A stretch of 58,388 bases of DNA from a virus: IMG/VR virus record IMGVR_UViG_3300043331_000279, positions 1-58,388 of that record, one strand, 5' to 3'. Below the pieces are notes generated by a model, which worked only from the letters and a program-made list of their open reading frames with translations, was not told where the DNA came from and searched no databases. Shown piece after piece: positions 38,774-45,976 of the stretch (position 1 is the first letter of the stretch; each line of letters begins with the position of its first letter). The position numbers were made by a program, and so were the translations under genes.

Positions 38774-39942
38774 GACTGCTCGGGCTCCTCGTTCAGCATC
38801 TCCCGCAGGGCGCTGAGTGAACCGACCGCCCGCTCGGCCCGCGCCTCGGCGGCGGCACGCGAGGCGTTCGCCTCGGCCAGCGCCTCGCCCAACCGCGTCA
38901 CCTGCTGGTGCATCTCCGCCAGCCTGCCCCGGTCCACCAGCGCCTCGATGCGGCGCAGCACCTGCTCATCGGTCAGCGGCTCCGTGCTCAGGTGCTGCTC
39001 CGGTCGGTTCTCCACGATCCGGTGAGCGGCGATGTCGGCAAGGGCGGCGGCATCCATCGACTGCCAGTTCTCGATCCCATCCAGCGCCATCACGAGGTCG
39101 TGGGCCAGTTTGCGGATCGCGCGAGCGTTCGGGTGGGTGATGTCCGACGGCTCGTAGTGCTCCGTCCGCAGCAGCGGTGGCTCCGGCTCGCTCGCCACGG
39201 CCGTGGTGTGTGACCGGGCGGCGTGCATCTTGACCGAGCGCGGGTTGGGGTTCGCCGGGTGGTCGCAGAACTTGCACCGGTAGGTGACGGTACCGTCCTC
39301 CAGCGTGACCTCCAGCACCCCCCGGGACTCGTAGACCTTCCCGGTGGAACCCTTCTTGCCGCCTCGTCGGGCCAGCCACGGCGTGATCGACACGACCTTC
39401 TTGCCCTCGATGACGTCGTCCTGTTTCACCGTGTAACTCTCCGGCTGGCGCAGTTCCGTCACCGTCGCCACCGGCTCCGGCTCCTCCTCCTTCCTCTCCT
39501 CGCGCTCGGCTGCTGCCTTCTCGGCTTCCTCCATGGCGGCAGCCACAGCGGTCTTTCTTGTCACGACGCTCTCCTTCTCATCTTCTTCTTTGACCCACTC
39601 CTTGGTCTTTTCGACCAGATCGACGCCGAACGTCGCCACCAGTTGTGCGATGTCGGGTTCCTTCTTCATGTCGTAGCCACCCTGAACGAGGTTGGTGACG
39701 GCGAGTGGGTCCGAATGCCGCACCATCTGGTTCACCCACGACCTGATCCGGTTGTGGTTGACGTTCGTGGTGGGGATGTTGATGGCCCTTGCGCTGATCG
39801 GTGAGTGCAGGATCGCCATCTTCTGCTCTTGATTCCCCCAACGGACAGTCCACCCCAACACTCGGGCCATGGCGATGACTCTGCGTGCGTCCGGTGTGAA
39901 ACGCTTAGTGTCCGACTCGGTGAACTGTGGGGTTCTGGACAT
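38770..39942 (-). CDS. Large accessory protein with HicA-like and C2H2-like regions, 390 aa
   Basis: N-terminal VIAMARVLGWTVRWGNQEQKM, then NIPTTNVNHNRIRSWVNQMV resembles HicA-type RNA-binding folds (a short alpha-beta-beta unit ending in NxxxxRSW). Middle: charged coiled coil (EEAEKAAAEREERKEEEPEP). Then a C2H2-like finger YRCKFCDHPANPNPRSVKMH with ARSH. The C-terminal 90 residues are coiled coil (LVDRGRLAEMHQQVTRLGEALAEANAS). A regulator or RNA-binding effector is inferred. The 15-bp site copy 13 lies within. Confidence 0.6.
   Translation of the reverse strand: MSRTPQFTESDTKRFTPDARRVIAMARVLGWTVRWGNQEQKMAILHSPISARAINIPTTNVNHNRIRSWVNQMVRHSDPLAVTNLVQGGYDMKKEPDIAQLVATFGVDLVEKTKEWVKEEDEKESVVTRKTAVAAAMEEAEKAAAEREERKEEEPEPVATVTELRQPESYTVKQDDVIEGKKVVSITPWLARRGGKKGSTGKVYESRGVLEVTLEDGTVTYRCKFCDHPANPNPRSVKMHAARSHTTAVASEPEPPLLRTEHYEPSDITHPNARAIRKLAHDLVMALDGIENWQSMDAAALADIAAHRIVENRPEQHLSTEPLTDEQVLRRIEALVDRGRLAEMHQQVTRLGEALAEANASRAAAEARAERAVGSLSALREMLNEEPEQS
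39423..39437. promoter_or_regulatory. 15-bp near-palindrome, copy 13
   Basis: GTTTCACCGTGTAAC inside the 390-aa gene, encoding part of SYTVKQ. Identical to copies 10 and 11. Confidence 0.6.
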
Positions 39943-39959
39943 TGGTTCCTCTCCTTCCT

Positions 39960-39998
39960 GCCATGGCGGCGACCGGGTGTGGTGGTCGCCGCCATGGC
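39960..39998 (-). terminator. Strong hairpin before the 390-aa gene
   Basis: Perfect 15-bp stem GCCATGGCGGCGACC / GGTCGCCGCCATGGC, 9-nt loop. It ends directly before the Shine-Dalgarno AGGAAGGAGAGG of the 390-aa gene, so it is both a terminator candidate for the upstream gene and a leader hairpin. Confidence 0.6.
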
Positions 39999-40006
39999 AT
40001 TGTGAC

Positions 40007-40720
40007 TCAGGTCGAGAGCATCGGGGCGTTGGCGTTGGGCTCCGCCTCCAGCGACTCGACGCGGAAGGCCGAATGAGAGATGAAGGACGTCGGGGAGTTC
40101 TTGATCTGCGCCAGCACGTCCGGGTCGGAGAGGTCGTACCCGCTCAACTCGACCCGGAACGTGGCGGTCCCGGTGATGAACCCCTTGTGCTTCCTCGGTG
40201 GCAACCCGTTGCTGTCGAGGATCGGGTCGAACTCGCTGCACCAGTTCCGGTACACGCCCTCGGCGACCATCCGGTTCCGCAGCCCCATCTCGATGCGCTC
40301 CTTCTCACGCATCAGGCGGGCCACCGCCTCCTCCGGCGTCTCCGTGGCCGGGTTCAGCATCGGTGCCAGAGCGGCGACGGCGTTGCTGTTCCAGTGCTGG
40401 GTCATCTGGCCGGGCATCGCGACCAGTGGCTCGATCGACGACCACCCGTCGATCCGGCAGTCGTACCCGGGCCACGACCCGGGCGGGATGCACACCGCCT
40501 TGTCGTATCCGAAGCCGTAGTACGCCGGGGTGAGCGCCTCGAACGTGTCGGCGTCGTACTCCTCGGTGCTCCCCTGCACGGAGAACTTCGTGTCCCCGAG
40601 CCACCCGTCGAACCGCAGCAGCGGGGAGTGATGCGTCCCGTCCGGCGGAATCTGCCTGACGTACGCCCCCTGCTTCGGGGAGACGGGGTACACCTCAGCC
40701 TGCTTGACCTTGCTTGCCAT
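40007..40720 (-). CDS. Hypothetical protein, 237 aa
   Basis: Starts MASKVKQAEVYPVSPKQGAY; beta-rich with DTKFSVQGSTEEYDADTFEAL and a long middle. C-terminal ATFRVELSGYDLSDPDVLAQIKNSPTSFISHSAFRVESLE looks like a barrel domain. No recognised family; possibly a phage-encoded binding protein. The start ATG follows GAGAGGAAAAAGCAGAC. Confidence 0.55.
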   Translation of the reverse strand: MASKVKQAEVYPVSPKQGAYVRQIPPDGTHHSPLLRFDGWLGDTKFSVQGSTEEYDADTFEALTPAYYGFGYDKAVCIPPGSWPGYDCRIDGWSSIEPLVAMPGQMTQHWNSNAVAALAPMLNPATETPEEAVARLMREKERIEMGLRNRMVAEGVYRNWCSEFDPILDSNGLPPRKHKGFITGTATFRVELSGYDLSDPDVLAQIKNSPTSFISHSAFRVESLEAEPNANAPMLST

Positions 40721-40774
40721 GTCTGCTTTTTCCTCTCTCAGAAGTCGTTCAACACCGATCAGAAGCCACCGGGT

Positions 40775-40789
40775 GTTACCCGGTGTAAC
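40775..40789. promoter_or_regulatory. 15-bp near-palindrome, copy 14
   Basis: GTTACCCGGTGTAAC in the 80-bp gap between the 141-aa and 237-aa genes, 55 bp upstream of the 40,720 start. Confidence 0.75.
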
Positions 40790-40800
40790 GAGTTCGGTCA

Positions 40801-41226
40801 TCAGTGCCACGACGACGCGCCGACCTCACGCATCGCCTCAACCGCCGCAAGCATCTGGTTGGTGGGGTCGAGTTCCACCATGTCGCCGCTCTGCCGCATG
40901 TGCCGGAACATGGACATGCCGCCGTCCTTGTGGATGACGATCGCGTCACGGAAGTCCTGCTCCCGCCCGTCTGGGAAGTGCATCGAACCCTCCACGGTGA
41001 GGGCCAACGTCTCCACCGGGACGTCCTTCTCTCCTGCGGTGAGGTGCTCACGCCAGTGCATGGCGAACGGGATGAGCGTCTCCAAGTCCGGCAGGATGAT
41101 CGCCGGGGTGATGATGACCGGGTCCTCGGACAGCAGTGCCCACAGGATCGGCGGTGCGTCCCACGACCACAGCGGGGACACCGACAGCGCCCGCAGCACT
41201 GTCGGGAAAACATCGGCGTCGTTCAT
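40801..41226 (-). CDS. Hypothetical protein, 141 aa
   Basis: MNDADVFPTVLRALSVSPLW, then PVIITPAIILPDLETLIPFAMHWREHL and IVIHKDGGMSMFRHMR. Alpha/beta, no family recognised. Follows GTGA-type overlap with the upstream gene. Confidence 0.5.
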   Translation of the reverse strand: MNDADVFPTVLRALSVSPLWSWDAPPILWALLSEDPVIITPAIILPDLETLIPFAMHWREHLTAGEKDVPVETLALTVEGSMHFPDGREQDFRDAIVIHKDGGMSMFRHMRQSGDMVELDPTNQMLAAVEAMREVGASSWH

Positions 41227-41621
41227 CGCTTCGTTCCCTTCTGTTCTGGATGGTTGGCGGGCCACCGCAAGGGTCCGGGGTCGTCCCCGCGCTCCAGCAG
41301 TTCACTGACTAGGGTCACGGCCTGCTTCACCCGGTGGTCCGTGAAGGCGCAGTAGCCGCAGAGCCGGAACTCACGGCCCTCCTCGTCGGTGAGGACGACG
41401 AGTTCGTGACGTTCCATCTGTTTCAGGGTGGTGCCGTCGGCGGTGGCCCACAGGGTGCGCGAGCAGACGAGGCAGCATCCGTAGAAGAACACGTCGTACG
41501 GTTGACCGTTGCAGATGAACACCTGCCAGCGGTCCTCCAGACGAGGCGTTCCCGAACTGAGGACATCGAAATACTTGCCCATCGGTTTCGGCTGCTTCGG
41601 GAATCGCAAGTTCTCGCTCAC
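41223..41621 (-). CDS. Zinc-binding hypothetical protein, 132 aa
   Basis: GTG start (41,621) with AAGGAAGGA upstream; the further GTG at 41,642 lies inside the 15-bp site and is less likely. CCLVCSRTLW and CGYCAFTDH give two Cys pairs. Conserved-looking middle LVVLTDEEGREFRLCGYC. Confidence 0.55.
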   Translation of the reverse strand: MSENLRFPKQPKPMGKYFDVLSSGTPRLEDRWQVFICNGQPYDVFFYGCCLVCSRTLWATADGTTLKQMERHELVVLTDEEGREFRLCGYCAFTDHRVKQAVTLVSELLERGDDPGPLRWPANHPEQKGTKR

Positions 41622-41635
41622 TGTTCCTTCCTTTC

Positions 41636-41650
41636 GTTTCACGGTGTAAC
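41636..41650. promoter_or_regulatory. 15-bp near-palindrome, copy 15
   Basis: GTTTCACGGTGTAAC, 15 bp upstream of the GTG at 41,621, overlapping an alternative start codon. Confidence 0.7.
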
Positions 41651-41701
41651 AACCGAGGAGGTGGGGGGCCGACCCACCACAGGCGACCCCCCACCTCGGT
41701 T
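41651..41701 (-). terminator. Long hairpin with bulge
   Basis: AACCGAGG(AGG)TGGGGGG pairs with CCCCCCACCTCGGTT, a stem of about 15 bp with a 3-nt bulge, adjacent to copy 15. Confidence 0.55.
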
Positions 41702-41712
41702 CGTGAAGGGGA

Positions 41713-42057
41713 CTAGCCCCGTCGCTCCAGCGCGTCCATCCGGTCCATCAGGGTGCGTGCCCACTGGGGCATGTCGTCGCTCTCGACCTCGCCGTTGGTC
41801 GGCGGGGCGGGCATGAGCCCGCACTCGATGAGCGCGTTCTGAACCTTCCTCGGGTCGAGGTCCTCGTCCCTCGCCTCGTCGAGGAGGAAGGTGCAGATCG
41901 CCCGGTCCCGGGCCTCCAGCCGCTCGATCACCACGTCGATCGCACCCATGTAGGGGCGAGCCGCCCCGCCGATGCGGGCGGTGACCACGTCCATGACGAT
42001 GTCACGGATGCTGGTGATCCCGTCGTCCCGGATAGCGAACTCGTTCTGCTGCGTCAT
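41713..42057 (-). CDS. Hypothetical protein, 114 aa
   Basis: MTQQNEFAIRDDGITSIRDI, then VVIERLEARDRAICTFLLDEARDEDLDPRKV and PQWARTLMDRMDALERRG. Helical, unknown. Preceded by CGAGAGGAACAACCTG. Confidence 0.5.
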   Translation of the reverse strand: MTQQNEFAIRDDGITSIRDIVMDVVTARIGGAARPYMGAIDVVIERLEARDRAICTFLLDEARDEDLDPRKVQNALIECGLMPAPPTNGEVESDDMPQWARTLMDRMDALERRG

Positions 42058-42086
42058 CAGGTTGTTCCTCTCGGTGTGTTTGTGTC

Positions 42087-42120
42087 TGGGGTGGGGCACC
42101 CCCTCCGATGCCCCACCCCA
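42087..42120 (-). terminator. Hairpin in leader of the 114-aa gene
   Basis: Perfect 12-bp stem TGGGGTGGGGCA / TGCCCCACCCCA, 10-nt loop. The gap 42,058-42,251 otherwise holds no gene I can support. Confidence 0.55.
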
Positions 42121-42251
42121 CGGTGCGCTGCGGTGCAACCTCTCCTTCCTCTCGTCGCCCATGCCCGTGGCATGAACGGCCGGACGGCCGATGGCTCCTG
42201 TAGTCCACCGGCCGCCCGACCTCTCCCACCACAGGAGAAGATTGTGGGAAC

Positions 42252-42497
42252 CTACGGGCTCAACTTCTCGACCGGCGACAGGATGGACATCACCGTCTCG
42301 TTGACAAGCACCGCCACCGCCTCCAGCACCGGATTACCATCGTCGTCCTCCATCGAAGCGACGATGACGGCCACGTCACCGCCGTTGATCTGCGCCCGGA
42401 GCAGGATGGGCCTGACGTCCGAGAACTTGCCGTCGAGCAGCGCCAAGAGTTGGTGGCTCCGTAGTATCTCGTCATCCCTGATGTCTCTGGAGGTCAC
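42252..42497 (-). CDS. Small protein, 81 aa
   Basis: GTG start (VTSRDIRDDEILRSHQLLAL), with GGAGG 7 bases upstream. Sequence ILLRAQINGGDVAVIVASMEDDDGNPVLEAVAVLVN looks like a small alpha/beta domain. Copy 16 of the 15-bp site directly abuts the Shine-Dalgarno. Confidence 0.55.
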   Translation of the reverse strand: MTSRDIRDDEILRSHQLLALLDGKFSDVRPILLRAQINGGDVAVIVASMEDDDGNPVLEAVAVLVNETVMSILSPVEKLSP

Positions 42498-42655
42498 GAC
42501 CCTGCCTCCGTTACACCGGGTAACACCGGCGGCGGCTCCGGCTCCGGCTCGGTCAGCGCGTTGGCGATCTGCTCCAGCGCGCACGCGGTGCGCTCTGTGT
42601 TGCGCACGATGTGGTCGACGTCCCGGTAGAACCCGGCCTCGTATCCGGTGACCAT
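42494..42655 (-). CDS. Small protein, 53 aa
   Basis: MVTGYEAGFYRDVDHIVRNT then ERTACALEQIANALTEPEPE and a tail that includes the peptide encoded by copy 16 (VLPGVT). Its stop overlaps the next GTG (GTGA). The helical N-terminal part is of a type frequent in phage small proteins. Confidence 0.55.
   Translation of the reverse strand: MVTGYEAGFYRDVDHIVRNTERTACALEQIANALTEPEPEPPPVLPGVTEAGS
42510..42524. promoter_or_regulatory. 15-bp near-palindrome, copy 16
   Basis: GTTACACCGGGTAAC, 13 bp before the GTG at 42,497 and within the 3' coding end of the 53-aa gene. Confidence 0.75.
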
Positions 42656-42723
42656 CACCGCTCACCCAGCGGGTCGAAGCCGTGGTCCGCCACCGTCTCC
42701 GCGTACACGTCACGCTCCGCCAT
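42655..42723 (-). CDS. Possible 22-aa peptide
   Basis: ATG 42723 encodes MAERDVYAETVADHGFDPLG plus ER and its stop overlaps the next ATG (TGATG). It sits inside the 3' end of the upstream gene and has no clear Shine-Dalgarno, so it could be a coupling peptide or chance. Confidence 0.3.
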   Translation of the reverse strand: MAERDVYAETVADHGFDPLGER

Positions 42724-43144
42724 CTGTGACAACATCTGCGTCGACAAAGTCGGCAACCGGTCGACCGCTTGCCCGACTGAGGGCGGCTGCCAGTCTCTCG
42801 GAGAGCGGTGGCCGTGGGCCAGATGAGATTTGGAGCGGCTCTGCTGCTTCTCCACCGCCATTCTGCTCCGCTGCCTCGCCTTGCGCCTTCTTCCTCCTGC
42901 GCCCATGCTTCTTTGCCTTCCAGTCGTCCGGTGTGGTGTTGCCTGCTTGCATGACCAGTACGGCGGCGAATGCGTCGTCGTACGTCTCGTGCCATGACAC
43001 GAGTTCGAGTTCCACCTTCCACCGGGTGACGGTGGGTGCGCACAACGCGGCGCGTGGGTCACCCATGCTCTGGAGGATGGCCCAGCCGTACCTGATGGTG
43101 ATGGTCATTTCCTCGCCGATGAGCGAGTACCTGCGTTCAGTCAT
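42710..43144 (-). CDS. Hypothetical protein, 144 aa
   Basis: MTERRYSLIGEEMTITIRYG, then SWHETYDDAFAAVLVMQAGNT, a lysine-rich stretch (WKAKKHGRRRKKAQGEAA) and a helical end (LSERLAAALSRASG). No family. Preceded by ACGAGAGAGGAAGC. Confidence 0.55.
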   Translation of the reverse strand: MTERRYSLIGEEMTITIRYGWAILQSMGDPRAALCAPTVTRWKVELELVSWHETYDDAFAAVLVMQAGNTTPDDWKAKKHGRRRKKAQGEAAEQNGGGEAAEPLQISSGPRPPLSERLAAALSRASGRPVADFVDADVVTDGGA

Positions 43145-43310
43145 CGGGTGCTTCCTCTCTCGTGGTGGGAGTTTCCGTTACATGGTGTAACGGAGGCTGT
43201 TGCCGCTCGTCGGCCTCGACCGCTCGGAGCCGACGGCGGTACGACGGGAACGCGCTCATGACGAGCAGCGCGACCCCGTGCGGGTGGAGCGGGTGGCGAC
43301 GGTCAGGCAT
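43137..43310 (-). CDS. Small membrane-like protein, 57 aa
   Basis: MPDRRHPLHPHGVALLVMSA, then a basic middle (YRRRLRAVEADERQQPP) and a tail including LHHVTETP, the peptide encoded by copy 17. Its stop overlaps the start of the 144-aa gene. Confidence 0.45.
   Translation of the reverse strand: MPDRRHPLHPHGVALLVMSAFPSYRRRLRAVEADERQQPPLHHVTETPTTREEAPDD
43177..43191. promoter_or_regulatory. 15-bp near-palindrome, copy 17
   Basis: GTTACATGGTGTAAC in the 3' coding end of the 57-aa gene, 33 bp upstream of the 144-aa gene start. Confidence 0.7.
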
Positions 43311-43677
43311 CGAACCCACCCGCCCGCAGCAGGTCCGGCCAGTCGAGCATGGTCGACAGGCAGTGGAACCCGTCGCCCGGGTCGTCACCCCACGTCGAAC
43401 CGCCGCAGACCAGCAGCCTGATGCCTCTGACGGGAATCACCATCGAGTCGCGCCACTGGTCGTTGGTGTCCAGCGACCCGACGAGTTCCTTGAAGTCGAC
43501 CAGTTGCTGCACCCAGAAGGCACGCCCGTCCTCCGGCTCGTCGGAGTAGTACACCCCGCCCGGGTCGGCCAGCAGCAGGGCGTCGGGGGTGGCCTCGTCG
43601 ACCCACCGTTCCATCGCCTGCCAGTCGACGGCCCGCTCCGGCAGCACCATCCATGCGAGGACGAGGTCCATGCCCAT
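43303..43677 (-). CDS. Hypothetical protein, 124 aa
   Basis: MGMDLVLAWMVLPERAVDWQ, then YYSDEPEDGRAFWVQQLVDF, IRLLVCGGSTWGDDPGDGF and LSTMLDWPDLLRAGGF. I recall similar proteins as widespread in actinophage early regions without known role. TGATG overlap with the upstream gene. Confidence 0.65.
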   Translation of the reverse strand: MGMDLVLAWMVLPERAVDWQAMERWVDEATPDALLLADPGGVYYSDEPEDGRAFWVQQLVDFKELVGSLDTNDQWRDSMVIPVRGIRLLVCGGSTWGDDPGDGFHCLSTMLDWPDLLRAGGFDA

Positions 43678-43844
43678 CAGGACACCCCCGCCCAGTCGAT
43701 CGGCGGGTGGCCCCGTCGGGCCAGCGCATCGTCGAGCAGCCGGTCCGCCTCGCTGACGCCGTGCTCCCGCTCGTACCAGCCGACGGAGTCGCTGGTGAGG
43801 ATGCTGACGCAGAGCAATGTCCACAGGGCTCGCAGCGCGCTCAT
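43677..43844 (-). CDS. Small protein, 55 aa
   Basis: MSALRALWTLLCVSILTSDS (hydrophobic N-terminus) then EREHGVSEADRLLDDALARR. Stop overlaps the next start (TGATG), start overlaps the preceding stop. Unknown. Confidence 0.5.
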   Translation of the reverse strand: MSALRALWTLLCVSILTSDSVGWYEREHGVSEADRLLDDALARRGHPPIDWAGVS

Positions 43845-44128
43845 GCCGTCTCCTCCTCGTCGCCGACGGTGGCACCGGCCAGCGGTCGCTGCTGCACGTC
43901 GTCAGCGAACCGCTGCGCCCAGCCACGGAACGCCTCCTTCGTGCTGCCCCACCGCCCGAACCGGGTCGGTGACGCGACGCGCCCGTAGTCGTGCTCGCCG
44001 TGCTGGATGCGCGGCTTCGTGCTGCCGGGCACCGCCCGGTACACCGCCCACGGGACCGGGTCGTCGTCGACGAACCACGCGAACGCCCACACGTTGGGCA
44101 GTGAGACGTCGTGCAGTTTGGTTGGCAT
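43841..44128 (-). CDS. Hypothetical protein, 95 aa
   Basis: Start at ATG 44128 (AAGGA nine bases upstream). VWAFAWFVDDDPVPWAVYRA, GSTKPRIQHGEHDYGR, TKEAFRGWAQRFADDVQQ. Beta then helix; not recognised. Confidence 0.55.
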   Translation of the reverse strand: MPTKLHDVSLPNVWAFAWFVDDDPVPWAVYRAVPGSTKPRIQHGEHDYGRVASPTRFGRWGSTKEAFRGWAQRFADDVQQRPLAGATVGDEEETA

Positions 44129-44157
44129 CGGGGATTGTCCTTCCATGGTGGGTTTCA

Positions 44158-44355
44158 TCACTGGCTCCGGTCTCGCGGCACGCCGCACGCGGCGAGGAAC
44201 AGGTCACGGTCGAATCTCGGGTTCCTCTGGAACGTGTCCGCCAGTGAGGTGGCGACCGAGTCCAGAGCGGTGAGCGCCTCCGCGTTCGCGGCATCCCGTC
44301 GATGGGCGAGGATCACCGTCGCGATGGCGAGGTAGTCCCGCTTCGACATGCTCAT
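44158..44355 (-). CDS. Conserved small actinophage protein, 65 aa
   Basis: SKRDYLAIATVILAHRRDAA, then LDSVATSLADTFQRNPRFDRDLFLAACGV. This build (DYV.IA..L...; AR.LAD.F...N.RFDR.RFL.A.GV) recurs in early regions of many actinophages. Function unknown. Confidence 0.7.
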   Translation of the reverse strand: MSMSKRDYLAIATVILAHRRDAANAEALTALDSVATSLADTFQRNPRFDRDLFLAACGVPRDRSQ

Positions 44356-44759
44356 CCCCGCCTCCTCATCGGGTCCCTGTCGTTGGGGCACTCACCGAGG
44401 TTGAGGTAGGTCGGGTCCGGCACGGTGAAGTGCTGGGCGAAGTCCGCCTCGGTGTGGAGGTGCTCGCCGCACCCCGAGCAGTCCAAGTTGCACGGTGTAA
44501 CAGCGAGCGACTCGCGGTGCTCGGCGTCGATGAGGTGCCACTTCGTGACGATGCCGCCGGGGTGGTGCTTGCGTGCCCACTGCCACATCTGCCATCGCAC
44601 ATGCAACGGGATGGGCTCGTGGGTGGCGTGGGGCATCCCGTCCGTGCAGAATCCGCCGAACGTCGTGGCCCTCTCGTCCCTCCACTCCCCCGTCCCGGTC
44701 GCCGGGTCGAAGGTGTAGGTGATGGCAGCCTCGCAGCGGCGACAGACGATGGCGCTCAT
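44352..44759 (-). CDS. Cys-rich hypothetical protein, 135 aa
   Basis: CRRCEAAITYTFDPATG at the N-terminus and LDCSGCGEHLHTEADFAQHF near the C-terminus suggest two zinc sites. Copy 18 of the 15-bp site lies in the coding sequence before CSGC and contributes VTPCN. Confidence 0.6.
   Translation of the reverse strand: MSAIVCRRCEAAITYTFDPATGTGEWRDERATTFGGFCTDGMPHATHEPIPLHVRWQMWQWARKHHPGGIVTKWHLIDAEHRESLAVTPCNLDCSGCGEHLHTEADFAQHFTVPDPTYLNLGECPNDRDPMRRRG
44487..44501. promoter_or_regulatory. 15-bp near-palindrome, copy 18
   Basis: GTTGCACGGTGTAAC inside the Cys-rich gene, encoding VTPCN on the minus strand. Confidence 0.6.
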
Positions 44760-44962
44760 GACAGCCACTCCACGATCGTGTGGGCGACGGACCCACGGGT
44801 GGTTCCCTCGACGGTCTCGCTGGTGGAGGTGGTGATGCCGAGCCACTGCCCCTCGTGAATCTTGACGATCACCGCCACCGGCAGGTCGTCGAGGTACAGG
44901 GTGTAGGCGTCGGTCTCCCGCTTGACGAACCGGGTGTTACCCGGTGTAACGGCGGCGCTCAC
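44756..44962 (-). CDS. Small protein, 68 aa
   Basis: GTG start (GTGA overlap); GTG 44968 is an alternative. Residues 5-10 (VTPGNT) are encoded by copy 19. Then RFVKRETDAYTLYLDDLPVAVIVKIHEGQW, a small beta domain. Unknown. Confidence 0.55.
   Translation of the reverse strand: MSAAVTPGNTRFVKRETDAYTLYLDDLPVAVIVKIHEGQWLGITTSTSETVEGTTRGSVAHTIVEWLS
44936..44950. promoter_or_regulatory. 15-bp near-palindrome, copy 19
   Basis: GTTACCCGGTGTAAC, 12-26 bases inside the start of the 68-aa gene, so binding here would affect its earliest codons. Confidence 0.7.
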
Positions 44963-45339
44963 AGCCACTCCTGAGCGCCGAAGCCGAAGGTGTCGTCGTC
45001 GGCGAGCGCCTCGGCCGCCGCCTCCTGCGGGGTCATGCCCGAGTCGTAGGCGTCCCGGTAGGACCAGTCGGAGATGTCACGGGAGAACACACCGACAGTG
45101 GCGCACAGGGCCTTGTCGACCCGGCCCATCCACTGATGGAAGGGGAGTGCCTGCTCGACCTTCGGTGGGCTGAGTTCCAGCCGCACGGCGGGCTGGCGGC
45201 CCCACCGGTCGAAGCACGCCTGACACATGTAGGCGTGCGGCCCGACGACGGTGGCCGCGTCGTACAGGGCGGGCGTGTCACCCGCCGGGTTGAGGTGGGT
45301 CTGACACATCGGGATGACGTGGACCTTCACGGTTTTCAT
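44959..45339 (-). CDS. Hypothetical protein, 126 aa
   Basis: MKTVKVHVIPMCQTHLNPAG, then AYMCQACFDRWGRQPAV (zinc-like CxxC) and MTPQEAAAEALADDDTFGFG. Leader carries the conserved AACCCACCACAACAGAAGGAA box. No family known to me. Confidence 0.55.
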   Translation of the reverse strand: MKTVKVHVIPMCQTHLNPAGDTPALYDAATVVGPHAYMCQACFDRWGRQPAVRLELSPPKVEQALPFHQWMGRVDKALCATVGVFSRDISDWSYRDAYDSGMTPQEAAAEALADDDTFGFGAQEWL

Positions 45340-45387
45340 GGCTGGTTCCTTCTGTTGTGGTGGGTTGGTACTGCGCATGGGTGGAGC

Positions 45388-45433
45388 GGCTGGCCCCGAC
45401 CCCGTGGAGGGTATGCGCCTGTCGGGGCCAGCC
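45388..45433 (-). terminator. Hairpin in leader of the 126-aa gene
   Basis: Perfect 13-bp stem GGCTGGCCCCGAC / GTCGGGGCCAGCC with a 20-nt loop. Confidence 0.5.
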
Positions 45434-45442
45434 TGACTGTGG

Positions 45443-45457
45443 GTTACACGGGGTAAC
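45443..45457. promoter_or_regulatory. 15-bp near-palindrome, copy 20
   Basis: GTTACACGGGGTAAC between two hairpins in the gap 45,340-45,512. Confidence 0.75.
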
Positions 45458-45468
45458 ACATGCCGAAT

Positions 45469-45502
45469 GGGGGTCGGGCGCGAGGAGGCGGACCCGACCC
45501 CC
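45469..45502 (-). terminator. Hairpin after 85-aa gene
   Basis: Perfect 10-bp stem GGGGGTCGGG / CCCGACCCCC, 14-nt loop, directly downstream of the stop at 45,513. Confidence 0.5.
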
Positions 45503-45512
45503 ATCCGGGGTC

Positions 45513-45770
45513 TCACTGGTCGAGCATGTCGTCGTTGGGGTGCTCGGCGAGGAAGCGGTACGCCCACTCCTCGTCCGCCTTGCGACGGGCCTCGGCGAGC
45601 GCCGCCTTGTCACGTTCGGCCTGATGGCACAGTTCGCACACCGGCATCCCGTACTGGTTCTTCGTGACCGACGGGGCACTGCCGCACTCGGTGCACGGTT
45701 TGGGGTCGGCGGCCAGCGCCCGCGCGACCCGGGGGGACATGGGCAGTCGCGCCTTGCTGTGGTCGGTCAT
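45513..45770 (-). CDS. Zinc-finger-like protein, 85 aa
   Basis: PCTECGSAPSVTKNQYGMPVCELC: a CxxC...CxxC ribbon, then a long helix (ERDKAALAEARRKADEEWAYRFL). DksA/TraR-like zinc finger architecture is possible but not certain. ATG/stop overlap with the next gene. Confidence 0.6.
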   Translation of the reverse strand: MTDHSKARLPMSPRVARALAADPKPCTECGSAPSVTKNQYGMPVCELCHQAERDKAALAEARRKADEEWAYRFLAEHPNDDMLDQ

Positions 45771-45976
45771 GCCCCCGACACCTCCGTGTACGCGATGCGC
45801 CTGCCCGCCCGGATGCCCTTGCGGAACGCGGAGCACAGCGGGCAGACCGGGCCGAAGTGCTCCTGCCCGCGCAGGTGCATGAGCGCGGTCCACTCGGCGG
45901 TGGTCTCGGCGACCAGCGTGGGGGTGTTACCCGGTGTAACGTCCGGCTGCGTGGGGATGTTGACGACGAGCCTCAT
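45767..45976 (-). CDS. Small protein with zinc pair, 69 aa
   Basis: MRLVVNIPTQPDVTPGNTPT: residues 12-17 come from copy 21. Then EWTALMHLRGQEHFGPVCPLCSAFRKG (one CxxC). Unknown function; stop overlaps the next start. Confidence 0.55.
   Translation of the reverse strand: MRLVVNIPTQPDVTPGNTPTLVAETTAEWTALMHLRGQEHFGPVCPLCSAFRKGIRAGRRIAYTEVSGA
45926..45940. promoter_or_regulatory. 15-bp near-palindrome, copy 21
   Basis: GTTACCCGGTGTAAC near the 5' end of the 69-aa gene (codons 12-17). Confidence 0.7.

Noticed and set aside
42002-42232. Minus-strand 76-codon frame over the 42.1-kb hairpin
   Set aside because: It spans the hairpin and leader of a real gene, has no RBS and low-complexity Gly/Arg/His content.
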